64,000 nt of DNA from Roseococcus sp. SYP-B2431 (GTDB lineage Bacteria; Pseudomonadota; Alphaproteobacteria; Acetobacterales; Acetobacteraceae): assembly GCF_004336745.1 (NCBI RefSeq), contig NZ_SJXD01000022.1, positions 1 through 64,000 on the forward strand, read 5' to 3'. Numbering within the stretch: the first letter of the stretch is position 1; every line of letters starts with the position of its first letter. The position numbers and the translations under genes are program-made. A model generated the notes under the pieces. That model was not told where the DNA came from and ran no database searches. It saw nothing but the letters and a program-made list of their open reading frames with translations. Positions 18,301 to 28,305 of the stretch are shown piece after piece.

Positions 18301-19924
18301 CCTCAATACCCTCCATGTGGCCGGGAACTTCGCCCTGGACAACGGGGTGAGCGATCTCCAGGTCGGCCTGTCCGGCGACACCATCAGCACGCAGAGCTTC
18401 GCGGTCCGAACCGCCGGCACGGTCACGGTCAACGCTGCCATCACGGCCGTCGAGCGTGCGACCTTCCGCGTCGGCTCCCTGGCGTTCTCGCCCTTCACCG
18501 GCACGCCGCTGCCCAGCATCACCGCCCCGCTCGTGGAACTCGCCCCCGACGCCGCGTTGGGCATGGCCATTCTTCCTGACGAGGGCACGCCGCAGCCCTT
18601 CCGCCTCGGCTCCGACATCTTCGACCGGATCACGGCCAGCAATTTCCGCTTCGGCGCCACCACCTTCCGCGGCGTGACGACGACGACCGCGAGCGAGATC
18701 AACTTCGCCAGCAGCTTCAGCCTCCCCGGAACGGTGGATGTCCGCGCCACGGGCGACGTCTTCCAGGCCGCCGGAACCACGCTCGGCTTCGGCACGCTGA
18801 CGGGCGCTGCAGGCGGCGCCGTCGAGCTGAACGATCCGGCCAACGTGCTGCCCGTCATCGGCGACCTCTCGGCCGGCACCCTCCTCGCGCTGCGCACGAC
18901 GGGCAGCCAGGTGCTGACCGGCAACCTCGCCGCGCCGAACACGCTGCTGACGACGGGCGGCAGCCTGACCCAGTCCGGCGCCGGGCGGATCACCGGCGGC
19001 ACACTCACGCTCCAGACGGGCGGCGACGCGCTGCTGAACGGCGCCAACGGCCTCACCGGACTGGGCGCATCCGATGTCGGGGGGCGGCTGGAACTGAAGA
19101 ACAGCTCCGACCAGCTCGCCTTGCCGGCCGGGCGGGTGTTTTTCACCCAAGGTTCCTACGACATCCAGCAGACCGGGAATCTCGTGGTGGACGGCACCGT
19201 CACGGGGACGACCGGCGCGCTCGCGGCAACCGGCACCTTGCAGGTGAACGGCAACTCCGCCATCGCCCGGACCGGCGACCTGAGCATCGAGAGCGATACC
19301 TTCGCCCTGAACGGCCTGCTACAGGCGGCCGGCGCGATCCGCATCGCGGCCGGCACCTCCGCCTCGCTGACGGGCACCGCCTCGGGAACCTCGCTGCGCA
19401 TCACCTCCCCCAGCATAACCTTCGGCGGGCTGAACGCCTCGAGCACGCCGGTCCTGCTGTTCCTGGGGCCGGACGGAAATGCCACCGGCACGCTGAGCGC
19501 CGGCGCGCTGAGCGTCTTCGGCGGGGCCGGCGCCAATCTCTTCGGCGCCATCGCGGGGATCAGCGGCGGGGCAGCCGCGGCGACGGGGCGGCGCGGCACC
19601 TCGGGCGGATCGCTGCTGGTCGAGCCGCTGCCCAGCCCGGCGCTCTATCTGTTCAACGACTGCGCGATCGGCGCCTCCGTCTGCACGCCTGCCGCGGCAG
19701 GCGGCGGCGGGACCGCCACGCCACCGGCCGGCAGCCCCCTCCGTATCGGTCCCTTCCTCGCCCCCACGGTGAACCCGCCCTTGCTGGCCGCCGTGCTGGA
19801 GCCCGCCCTCACCGCGATCCAGCAGCTGCGCCCCCCGGTGCCGGTCCTGTCCTTCCGCCTCTTCCGCGACCGTTCGGAGGAGGGTGAGCTCGCGCCTCCC
19901 AACATTCGTGGCGAGGATTTCTAG
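15344..19924 (+). CDS. TpsA family exoprotein (filamentous haemagglutinin N-terminal domain)
   Basis: A 1526-residue secreted beta-helix protein, the substrate of the upstream TpsB. Signal peptide to about residue 26; TPS domain about 35-290 with INWQSFDVGRNQAVQFQQPS, SVTLNRVI and NPSQIAGRITANGQVAIVNQ. The second TPS motif reads NQSG (114-117) instead of NPNG. The remainder is a long series of Gly/Thr/Ala/Asn-rich strands typical of a right-handed beta-helix, without a recognisable toxin, RGD or cysteine. The C-terminal 150 residues (Pro-rich, then FRLFRDRSEEGEL) look unlike the helix and may form a cap or processing region. Likely an adhesin or matrix protein. Confidence 0.92.
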   Translation: MMTPSPSFRLALLAGTALFFPALAQAQPAPNARPQGGQVVAGSAVIGGDAGRTVINQSTDRAAINWQSFDVGRNQAVQFQQPSTTSVTLNRVITPNPSQIAGRITANGQVAIVNQSGVVFHQGAQIDAAGFVASTANITNEAFMRGGRMNFDQPGRPDARIENHGTITVREAGLAALVAPQVANHGVIRARMGRVVLAGAETSVVDLHGDGLLSLEVTSPVRQAPANGQALVTNTGTVTATGGTVVLTAQAVDGIVQDLVRAGGRIAANTDGATGRSGRVVAAGNGGAVRIEGRVSAQGRAAGTRGGEVQILGDRTLVDSTARVNASGRAGGGTVAIGVTPNGAASRRLSRRAGIAQGAVVRADATERGNGGTVLLNSSEYTVHAGAISVRGGPQGGDGGFVEVSSARDFRLLGEVNVAAGPGGRVGTLLIDPDNLTVIAAASGSGSDDGNVIGGVLDAGASSGDQTISNGFINAFAGNLVLQADDTILVDAPINKPTGNLSLEAGTTLTVGANGSIVLGAGDLGLTAQTFVFNGPVTVPLANTISFTATGSDFPSASISQTVAGVVTAGTVTQTNPNLFGDVGLGTADNVIGAIGTLNAALGNVTIRNTRSLTVNTGIAANVDARIDVIGGDLTINGNISAATGTAVFRSTGSFTQGAASTVRAPNMIISSGLNASLAAIDPTSTAGTFIAGIIQAGPAISYFEPTGLIVMNAGRGGIVQTGGSLEANTLSLNTTGNISLPGGDSANRIDEITSLTAAGDASVASRPGSAFNLTLSGPMQVGGTFSLNRTGGGNIIQTESSVITANTLNVTNATNGAQLTGENQVARLGTVDVQSAFDFRNATSLAVTGPVAVENATASIDVVGDLDVTGSVSGQGGITLTASGNINLAAGSLVGQPSSFGGGITILAGYNPNIEGGSDLNGPSSLTLGGTLGNAGFPAQVELGAGTGGITQTGGRLIASSLIVLSGGDVLLDLPSPGLLNSVANLNTLHVAGNFALDNGVSDLQVGLSGDTISTQSFAVRTAGTVTVNAAITAVERATFRVGSLAFSPFTGTPLPSITAPLVELAPDAALGMAILPDEGTPQPFRLGSDIFDRITASNFRFGATTFRGVTTTTASEINFASSFSLPGTVDVRATGDVFQAAGTTLGFGTLTGAAGGAVELNDPANVLPVIGDLSAGTLLALRTTGSQVLTGNLAAPNTLLTTGGSLTQSGAGRITGGTLTLQTGGDALLNGANGLTGLGASDVGGRLELKNSSDQLALPAGRVFFTQGSYDIQQTGNLVVDGTVTGTTGALAATGTLQVNGNSAIARTGDLSIESDTFALNGLLQAAGAIRIAAGTSASLTGTASGTSLRITSPSITFGGLNASSTPVLLFLGPDGNATGTLSAGALSVFGGAGANLFGAIAGISGGAAAATGRRGTSGGSLLVEPLPSPALYLFNDCAIGASVCTPAAAGGGGTATPPAGSPLRIGPFLAPTVNPPLLAAVLEPALTAIQQLRPPVPVLSFRLFRDRSEEGELAPPNIRGEDF

Positions 19925-19927
19925 CCC

Positions 19928-22840
19928 ATGATCCGCCCCGGCCCCTTCCTCCCGCTCGCCCCCCTTCTGCTGGCCCTGGGCGCCTGCGCCTCGCCGCCGC
20001 CCTCCGCCTATGTCGCCGTGCCTTCGGGCGGCGGCGCGGGGATGCTCGCGCTCGGCGCCACCGCCTCGGGCGAGGAGTGCCGGCTGTCGCGCTCCGGCCA
20101 GGGCGGCGATGTCTGGTGCGGCGAGTGGTCGTCGCCCAGCGCGCGCGTGCGCCCCGCCACGGGATCGACGCCCATGGAGGCGGCCGGGCAGGCCCGCGCC
20201 GGCCTGGCCAGCCGGCTGGACTGCGCGGCGCCGCGCGCCAGCACCGCCCTGGGCGGAGAGCCGGCCGCGATCATGGATTGCCGGCGCCGGGCCGGCGGCT
20301 GGCCCGCCTTCGCCATGACGGCCCAGTCCGGCAACGCCATCTGGCTCGCCGAGGGGATCCTGCCCGCCCAGGCGGCGGCCGAGCGGGCGATCGGCGTGCT
20401 CTCCGGCCGGATCACGGCCGAATCCGCCCGGCTGCCCTCGGCCGCCATCGACCAGATGGCCGCGCGCCTGGCCCGCGAGGCCTTCTCCACCGGCGACATC
20501 GGCCGCTACGAGAGCCTGATGGCGGTGGGCCGCGACGCGAACCAGGCCGAGCGCTTCGTCGCGGCCGAGACCGCCTATCGCGCCGCGCTCGCTCTACAGG
20601 AGCGCGCGCTCGGCGCCGACGCGCCGGACCGCTTCCTGCCCATGGTGCTGCTGGCGCTGCAGCTCTCCAACCAGGGCCGCTTCCCGGAGGCCGAGGCCTT
20701 CTTCACCCGCGCCGCCGTCCTGGTCCCACGCGCCTCCGAGCCGCTGGCCGGCGCCTACCTCACCCATTACCGCGGCCTGCACGAGGCCAACCGGGCGCGG
20801 CCCGACCAGGCGCTGGCCCTGCTCGCCCAGGGCGGCGCCGCCTATGCCCGCTGGGTGCCGCCCGAGCTGCGCGCCGGGATGGGCAGCCCGCAGCCCTCGG
20901 TCGATCCGCTGGCCAACCGGGCGCTGATCGGCCTGATCGAGACCCGCCGCAACGCCGCCGCCGTGCTGCGCGCCGCCGGGCGCACGGCCGAGGCCGAGAC
21001 CGCCGCCGCCGAGGCCGGGCGACTGGCGCTCGCCGCCACCGGCACGGCCAGCGGCACCGACCTGATCGCCGCCCGCATCGCCCGCACCGAGGGCGCCGTA
21101 GCCGCGGGCGCTGGCCGGTCCGGCGCCGCTGCCGCCGATTTCGGCCGCTCCGCGACGCGCTTCGCGCGCGGCATCCCGCGCTCGCGCCCCCTCGCCGAGA
21201 CGCTGCTGCTGCGGGCCGCGAACCTCCCGCCCTCGGGCGCCGTGGCGCCCTGCCGCGACGCCGCCGCCGTGCTGCGCAACCTGCGCGAGGGCACCTCGCC
21301 GGGCCGCGTCGCGCCCTGCATCGACGCCTTCCTCGCCCTCGGCACGGCTGAGGGTGTGGCAGAGGCCTTCGAGGCCGCGCAGCTCGGCCAGGGCGGCGTG
21401 ACCACGACCCAGATCGCCACCGCCGCCGCCCGCCTCGCCGCCGGGGCGCGCGACCCGGCGGTCGCCGAGGCGCTGCGCCGCCGCGACGAGGCCGATCGCA
21501 CGCTCGCCGCCCGCTACCGCGAGCGCGACGCGGCGGCCGCCGAGGGCCGCGACGTGGCCGCCCTCACCGCGCAGATCAACGAGGCCGAGGGCGTGGCCGC
21601 CGAGGCCGATGCCGCCGCGCAATCCGCCGCCCCGGGCTATGGCCAGCTCGTGCAGTCTGTCTCCTCCGCCGCCGACGTGCTGGCCGCCCTGGCCCCGGGC
21701 GAGGCCCTGGTCGCCACCACCCTGCCGCCGGACCGGCGCGGCTGGACCTTCGTGCTGCTCGACGGGGCGGTGAGCGTGGGGCGCGTCGGCGCGGACACGG
21801 CCGAGGTCGCCGCGCTCGTCGCCAGGATCCGGGAGAGCACGGAATCCGGCACCTCCCGCCGGGCCTTCGAGGCCGGCGCGGCCCATGCGCTGCACCAGGC
21901 GCTGTTCGGCGCCGTCGCGGAGCCGCTGGCCCGGGCCAGGTCCATGGTCGCGCTGGCGGAGGGGCCGATGCTCTCGCTGCCCTATGGCCTGCTCGTGACG
22001 GCCGCGCCGCCGGCGCCGCGGGGGCACGAGAACGTGGCCTATCTCGTGCAGAAGATGCCGGTGACGCATGTGCCGGCCGCCTCCAGCCTGGTGACGCTGC
22101 GCCGGGCGGGCAATTCCGTGGCCAGCCGGCCCTGGTTCGGCTTCGGCGATCCCCGGCCCGTGCCGGCCGCCTTCGCCGCCCGATCCTTCCCGGCCGCCCC
22201 CAGCTGCGGCCAGGGCCTGTCCAGCCTCGCGCGGCTGCCCGCCGCGGCGGTCGAGCTCCAGGCGGCGCAGCAGGCCATGGGCGCCACGCCGGCGGAGCGC
22301 CGCACGGGCGACGCCTTCACGGTCGGCTCCGTCCGCGCGGCCCATCTGCGCGACTACCGGATCCTGCATTTCGCGACCCATGGCGTGCTGCCCGCCGAGC
22401 TCACCTGCCTGACGGAACCGGCGATCATCGCCTCGGCCGGCAACGGGCCGACGGCGACGCAGGCCCTGCTGACGGCCGGCACCATCCTGGACCTCGACCT
22501 CGATGCCGATCTCGTCGTGCTCTCGGCCTGCAACTCGGGCGGCGGCGCCGCGGCGGGCGAGAGCCTTTCGACCCTAGCCCGGGCCTTCTTCTTCAGCGGC
22601 GCGCGCGGGCTGCTGGTGACGCATTGGTACGTGAACGACGTGGCGGCGGCGCGGGTGGCCTTCTTCACCCTGCAGAACATCCGGAACGGCGATGCGCCGG
22701 CCGAGGCGCTGCGCAAGGCGCAGCTCGACCTGATGGGCGTGGCGGGCCTGGGGCACCCGGCGCTCTGGGCGCCCTTCGCGATGATCGGGCCCGGCCCGGC
22801 GCCGGCGGCCCAGGCGGCCAGGACCGCGCGCGCGGGATAG
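19928..22840 (+). CDS. Lipoprotein with repeat region and C-terminal CHAT (caspase-like) protease domain
   Basis: A 970-residue protein. The N-terminus is a lipoprotein signal with lipobox LGAC (Cys19) followed by Ala, which favours outer-membrane sorting. About 190-600 is Ala-rich and helical with TPR-like segments (ERFVAAETAYRAALALQERALG, LQLSNQGRFPEAEAFFTRAAVL). The CHAT domain (about 690-960) has the catalytic pair His818 in HFATHG and Cys868 in LSACNSG, plus the terminal ALRKAQLDLMG..HPALWAPFAMIG. CHAT domains are clan CD cysteine peptidases. It begins 4 bp after the tpsA stop, so it is cotranscribed and may process or gate the TpsA product at the envelope. Confidence 0.9.
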   Translation: MIRPGPFLPLAPLLLALGACASPPPSAYVAVPSGGGAGMLALGATASGEECRLSRSGQGGDVWCGEWSSPSARVRPATGSTPMEAAGQARAGLASRLDCAAPRASTALGGEPAAIMDCRRRAGGWPAFAMTAQSGNAIWLAEGILPAQAAAERAIGVLSGRITAESARLPSAAIDQMAARLAREAFSTGDIGRYESLMAVGRDANQAERFVAAETAYRAALALQERALGADAPDRFLPMVLLALQLSNQGRFPEAEAFFTRAAVLVPRASEPLAGAYLTHYRGLHEANRARPDQALALLAQGGAAYARWVPPELRAGMGSPQPSVDPLANRALIGLIETRRNAAAVLRAAGRTAEAETAAAEAGRLALAATGTASGTDLIAARIARTEGAVAAGAGRSGAAAADFGRSATRFARGIPRSRPLAETLLLRAANLPPSGAVAPCRDAAAVLRNLREGTSPGRVAPCIDAFLALGTAEGVAEAFEAAQLGQGGVTTTQIATAAARLAAGARDPAVAEALRRRDEADRTLAARYRERDAAAAEGRDVAALTAQINEAEGVAAEADAAAQSAAPGYGQLVQSVSSAADVLAALAPGEALVATTLPPDRRGWTFVLLDGAVSVGRVGADTAEVAALVARIRESTESGTSRRAFEAGAAHALHQALFGAVAEPLARARSMVALAEGPMLSLPYGLLVTAAPPAPRGHENVAYLVQKMPVTHVPAASSLVTLRRAGNSVASRPWFGFGDPRPVPAAFAARSFPAAPSCGQGLSSLARLPAAAVELQAAQQAMGATPAERRTGDAFTVGSVRAAHLRDYRILHFATHGVLPAELTCLTEPAIIASAGNGPTATQALLTAGTILDLDLDADLVVLSACNSGGGAAAGESLSTLARAFFFSGARGLLVTHWYVNDVAAARVAFFTLQNIRNGDAPAEALRKAQLDLMGVAGLGHPALWAPFAMIGPGPAPAAQAARTARAG

Positions 22841-22874
22841 GGCGACTCCATCGGGACGTGACAGGCTGCCGCGC

Positions 22875-23639
22875 ATGCCGCTGCAGCTCGAACACCGCCC
22901 CGCGCCGCCCTGGATCGCCGAATCGGCGCCCGTCTTCCGCTCCTCCATCGAGAGCACTGGCCTCCTGGTCGGCATGCCCTGCTACGGGGGCATGGTGACG
23001 GCGGCCGCGATGCGCGGCCTGCTGGACACGCAGCAGGCCTGCCTCCGGCTCGGCCTGCCCTTCGCGGTGGCGACGCTGACCAATGAGAGCCTGATCACGC
23101 GCGGGCGGAACGCCCTGGCGTCGATCTTCCTGCGATCCTCGGCTTCGCACCTGCTCTTCCTGGACAGCGATATCGGCTTTGGCGCGGATGCGGTGCTGCG
23201 GCTGCTGGGGCACGGACGGCCGGTGATCGGCGGGCTGTACCGCAGCAAGCGCCTCGGCGGCGCGGACTGGGTCGCGACCTTCCCCCAGGGCGAAGGCGCG
23301 ACGGCGCGGCGCGACGCGGCCACTGGCGCAGTGGAGGCCGAGGCCGTCGGCACCGGCTTCCTCCTGCTGCAGCGGAGCGTGCTGGAACGGCTGGCCGAGG
23401 CGCATCCGGAAACCGTGCACCAGACCGAGGACGGCCCCGTGCATGCCTTCTTCGAAGCCGGGATCGACCCGAAGGCCGCGCCCGGCCAGGGCCGCTACCT
23501 CAGCGAGGACTACCTGTTCTGCGCCCGCTGGCGCGCGCTGGGCGAGGAGGTGTGGTGCGACCCGGCCATTCGGCTCGAGCATCACGGGCAGGTCGCGCTT
23601 TCGGGTGATCCGATGGCGCTGTTTTCACCTGCCGGGTGA
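22875..23639 (+). CDS. Glycosyltransferase-like protein (GT-A fold)
   Basis: A 254-residue soluble protein. MPCYGGMVTAAAMRGLLDTQ, LITRGRNALASIFLRSSASHLLFLDSD with a DSD metal-binding motif, PVIGGLYRSK, a VGTGFLLLQRSVLERL segment and SEDYLFCARWRALGEEVW follow the pattern of GT2/Anp1-like GT-A glycosyltransferases. Donor and acceptor are unknown. It lies 34 bp after the CHAT gene on the same strand and is probably the last gene of the TPS unit, so glycosylation of the exoprotein or a surface glycan is possible (inference). Confidence 0.7.
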   Translation: MPLQLEHRPAPPWIAESAPVFRSSIESTGLLVGMPCYGGMVTAAAMRGLLDTQQACLRLGLPFAVATLTNESLITRGRNALASIFLRSSASHLLFLDSDIGFGADAVLRLLGHGRPVIGGLYRSKRLGGADWVATFPQGEGATARRDAATGAVEAEAVGTGFLLLQRSVLERLAEAHPETVHQTEDGPVHAFFEAGIDPKAAPGQGRYLSEDYLFCARWRALGEEVWCDPAIRLEHHGQVALSGDPMALFSPAG

Positions 23640-23665
23640 TGAATTTCCCGGGGCTTACTCCCACA

Positions 23666-23680
23666 TGCTGCACTGCACAA
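23666..23680 (+). promoter_or_regulatory. TGC-rich motif upstream of PHB-depolymerase-type gene (candidate PhaR operator)
   Basis: TGCTGCACTGCACAA shares its TGCTGCACTGCA core with the phasin leader site (2697-2712) and ACTGCACAA with the phasin palindrome. It is about 65 bp before the start codon, a position similar to that of the phasin leader site. Confidence 0.5.
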
Positions 23681-23745
23681 CGCTCGCGTCCGGCGAGCGT
23701 TATGACTGGGCCGGCGCCTTCTCACCCCGGCTTCAAGGAACACCC

Positions 23746-24801
23746 ATGCGGCCTCTGTCCGATACCATCGCCCGACTGGCCGCCTTCCGTCACGCAAGAG
23801 ACACCGCCCAGGCGCCGTCGAGCGATCTCGCGGAACTGACGGGCTTCGGCTCCAACCTGGGCGCGCTCCGCGCCTGGACCCGCATTCCGGCCGACCTGCC
23901 GCCCCATGCGCCCCTCGTGGTGGTGCTGCATGGCTGCACGCAGACGGCGGCGGCTTACGACAACCACTCCGGCTGGTCGCATCTGGCCGAGGCGCAGGGC
24001 TTCGCGCTGCTCTTCCCCGAGCAGCAGCGGGCCAATAACGGGCATCTCTGCTTCAACTGGTTCCAGCCCGAGGACACGCGGCGCGACCAGGGCGAGGCCG
24101 CCTCCATCCGCCAGATGATCGAGCGGCTGGTGCTCGACCACGGGCTGGACCGGAGCCGGATCTTCGTCACCGGCCTCTCGGCGGGCGGCGCCATGGCCTC
24201 CACAATGCTGGCCGCCTATCCGGAGGTCTTCGCCGGCGGGGCCATCATCGCCGGCCTGCCTTATGGTGTCGCCGGCACCGTGCCCCAGGCGTTCGACCGG
24301 ATGCGCGGCCATGGCATGCCCGATCCGGCGCGGCTGGAGGCGCTGGTGCGCGGGGCCTCCGACCACAGGGGCCCCTGGCCGAGGATCTCGATCTGGCAGG
24401 GCACCACGGATCGGACGGTCGCGCCGTCCAACGCGGACGCGATCCTCGACCAGTGGCGCGGGCTGCACCGCGTGGGCGGGCGGCCCGCACGCGTGGAGAC
24501 GGTGGACGGCGTCCCGCACGAGGTCTGGTGCGACCGCGAGGGCCACGCGGTGATCGAGCGCTACGACATCGCCGGCATGGGCCACGGCACGCCGCTGGAC
24601 GGCGCGGAGCCGGGCGAGACGGCCGGGGCCTATATGCTGGACGTGGGTGTTTCCTCGACCCGGCACATCGCGCGCTTCTGGGGGCTGGCGCCCGCCGCGT
24701 CCCGCGCGCCGCGGAAGACGGCAGCCCCGGCGCCCGAGCCGGTGGGCGTCATCCAGCAGACGATCGAGAGCGCGCTGCGGCAGGCGGGGCTGATGCGATA
24801 G
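23746..24801 (+). CDS. PHB depolymerase family esterase (extracellular catalytic type)
   Basis: A 351-residue alpha/beta hydrolase of the esterase_PHB/LpqC group. It has VVLHGCTQTAAAYDNHSGW (oxyanion region), CFNWFQPEDTRRDQGEAASI, the lipase box GLSAGGAM, Asp in WQGTTDRTVAPSN and His in the GMGHGTPL segment. No signal peptide is evident from ATG 23746, so despite the family name it may act on intracellular polyester or oligomers, or on other esters. A short Pro/Ala linker and a terminal helix VIQQTIESALRQAGLMR may bind granules. The upstream TGC-rich motif shared with the phasin gene supports a PHA role. Confidence 0.85.
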   Translation: MRPLSDTIARLAAFRHARDTAQAPSSDLAELTGFGSNLGALRAWTRIPADLPPHAPLVVVLHGCTQTAAAYDNHSGWSHLAEAQGFALLFPEQQRANNGHLCFNWFQPEDTRRDQGEAASIRQMIERLVLDHGLDRSRIFVTGLSAGGAMASTMLAAYPEVFAGGAIIAGLPYGVAGTVPQAFDRMRGHGMPDPARLEALVRGASDHRGPWPRISIWQGTTDRTVAPSNADAILDQWRGLHRVGGRPARVETVDGVPHEVWCDREGHAVIERYDIAGMGHGTPLDGAEPGETAGAYMLDVGVSSTRHIARFWGLAPAASRAPRKTAAPAPEPVGVIQQTIESALRQAGLMR

Positions 24802-25181
24802 GTCGGGATGCGAACCGCGCCCAGGCGCCGGTCCCGAACCCGGTCGCGCGACTCAATGCCCTGACAGCACGTGCCAATGCGGGCACGGTGGGGCTGATGG
24901 GAGACCGCCCTTGGCCGCCTTGTCCCTCTCCGCCAGACCCGACAGGCAGACCGTCCGGGCGATCTCCCGTACTCCTTTCGAACGCTCGCGTAACGGTGGC
25001 CCCGTATCCGTGCGCGCCTATAGCCGGATCCGCAACGGCAAGACGGAGCATGTCGGTGCGCACCAGCGAACGGACCCTCCCGGTTGGCGCACAGGCACCA
25101 GTCATTCTGGCCATGGCGCGTCGCCCTGGGCCGCCGGAGGACCCTCGCGGCAAACCGACGCCTCTTGAGGGTGGAGCAGGC
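24802..25181. other. Intergenic stretch before orphan toxin module
   Basis: No recognisable gene. The toxin frame is open on the plus strand through this stretch; an in-frame ATG at 25050 (GGAG close upstream) could add 44 residues to the module, but the added sequence is not domain-like. It may be the eroded upstream part of a larger toxin. Confidence 0.4.
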
Positions 25182-25571
25182 ATGGTCAATCGCGGTGGCG
25201 GCCCCTCGTCAAATTCGCCGCTGCGGCAGAATGATCCAGCTTACGCCGCTCCACGTTCAAACCCCGCCTCGCCGCCTCAGCCGCTGTCCGAAATCCTCGC
25301 TCCCGGGGGACAACCGATCGGAACCAGCCGCGCGCGAAGTGACATCGATATTCGTGGCATGCCCGGCGGCAATACGGGTGCCCGACAGATGTTTGAGCGC
25401 CTTACCTCGGGGCGGGGCGGAGTGGATGTAACGCCACCCGGCTAATCGCGGCCGAATGGTGAAACTTCCGGCGGAAGCCGAATTGGTTATCGCCATGAAT
25501 CAAAAAGTGGAGGCCCTGCAATCGACATCAATATTCCTGGCTTCGATACCGTCAGACGCCTGCACTACTAA
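25182..25571 (+). pseudogene. Orphan polymorphic-toxin C-terminal module, stop-interrupted
   Basis: From ATG 25182 (GGTGGAGCAGG upstream) the frame gives a Pro/Ser linker, then GGQPIGTSRARSDIDIRGMP and GNTGARQMFERLTSGRGG, ending at TAA 25443-25445. Read through that codon, the same frame continues SRPNGETSGGSRIGYRHESK, SGGPAIDINIPGFDTVRRLH and ends at TAA 25569-25571, 19 bp before the next gene. The GTxVxYR..SGGPAIDINIPG ending is typical of C-terminal nuclease-like toxin domains of CDI/RHS/PAAR polymorphic toxins. No delivery domain is attached. A Tyr codon (TAT or TAC) changed to TAA would explain the break. The toxin family is not identified. Confidence 0.65.
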
Positions 25572-25590
25572 TTATATTGGAGGATTTCCT

Positions 25591-25917
25591 GTGGCATCCT
25601 TAAAACAGCATATCGAATGGCTTATTGCGGAAGCTGAGCATGACTACGTTAGCCTCTCGCTGATCATCGGCGCCGCAAACAAAGCTGACGAAGCCGATCC
25701 GAATCTCAATCAGATGCAACGGACGCTTGCCCTTATAGGCAAGCTCCTGGATCACGGCTTCCAGGCCGTGGACCTTGCCGACCACGGAAAATGCGTGCCA
25801 TGGCCAAATCAGGATCGCGCTTCCATCCTCCGCCGCATCGAAGAGGCTTGGCGTCGTTCAGGAGAGCTCGAGATCGCCTTCGACTTCTGGTTCGACCTCC
25901 CCAAATCCCGCCGCTGA
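25591..25917 (+). CDS. Probable immunity protein of the adjacent toxin module
   Basis: A 108-residue acidic cytoplasmic protein from GTG 25591, preceded by GGAGG at ideal spacing. It starts 19 bp after the end of the toxin frame, the usual toxin-immunity order. It is mostly helical at the N-terminus (SLKQHIEWLIAEAEHDYVSL) with DRASILRRIEEAWRRSGELE near the end. Base composition is clearly lower in GC than the surroundings for about 250 bp, which suggests acquisition. Family not recognised; the role is inferred from position, size and composition. The frame is open upstream to 25456, but that overlaps the toxin. Confidence 0.65.
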   Translation: MASLKQHIEWLIAEAEHDYVSLSLIIGAANKADEADPNLNQMQRTLALIGKLLDHGFQAVDLADHGKCVPWPNQDRASILRRIEEAWRRSGELEIAFDFWFDLPKSRR

Positions 25918-25921
25918 CGCC

Positions 25922-28189
<2,268 letters not shown>

Positions 28190-28305
28190 GAATCGAACCC
28201 CTCCAGGAGCGCGAAAATGCGCGCCCCAGGACGGGAGGGCAACCTATCGCCGGGCCGCCACTCCGCATCGGGGCGCCAGGGAGACGGGGGGTTGGGCGCC
28301 GGCGG

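Noticed and set aside
15248-19150. A 1300-codon open frame antisense to tpsA
   Set aside because: It is opposite a well-supported exoprotein gene, has His/Gly/Ala/Arg-rich composition without any domain, and is the expected by-product of third-position GC bias.
13597-19924. tpsBA as a contact-dependent inhibition (cdiBA) locus
   Set aside because: TpsA shows no VENN-type pretoxin motif or C-terminal toxin, and no immunity gene follows directly.
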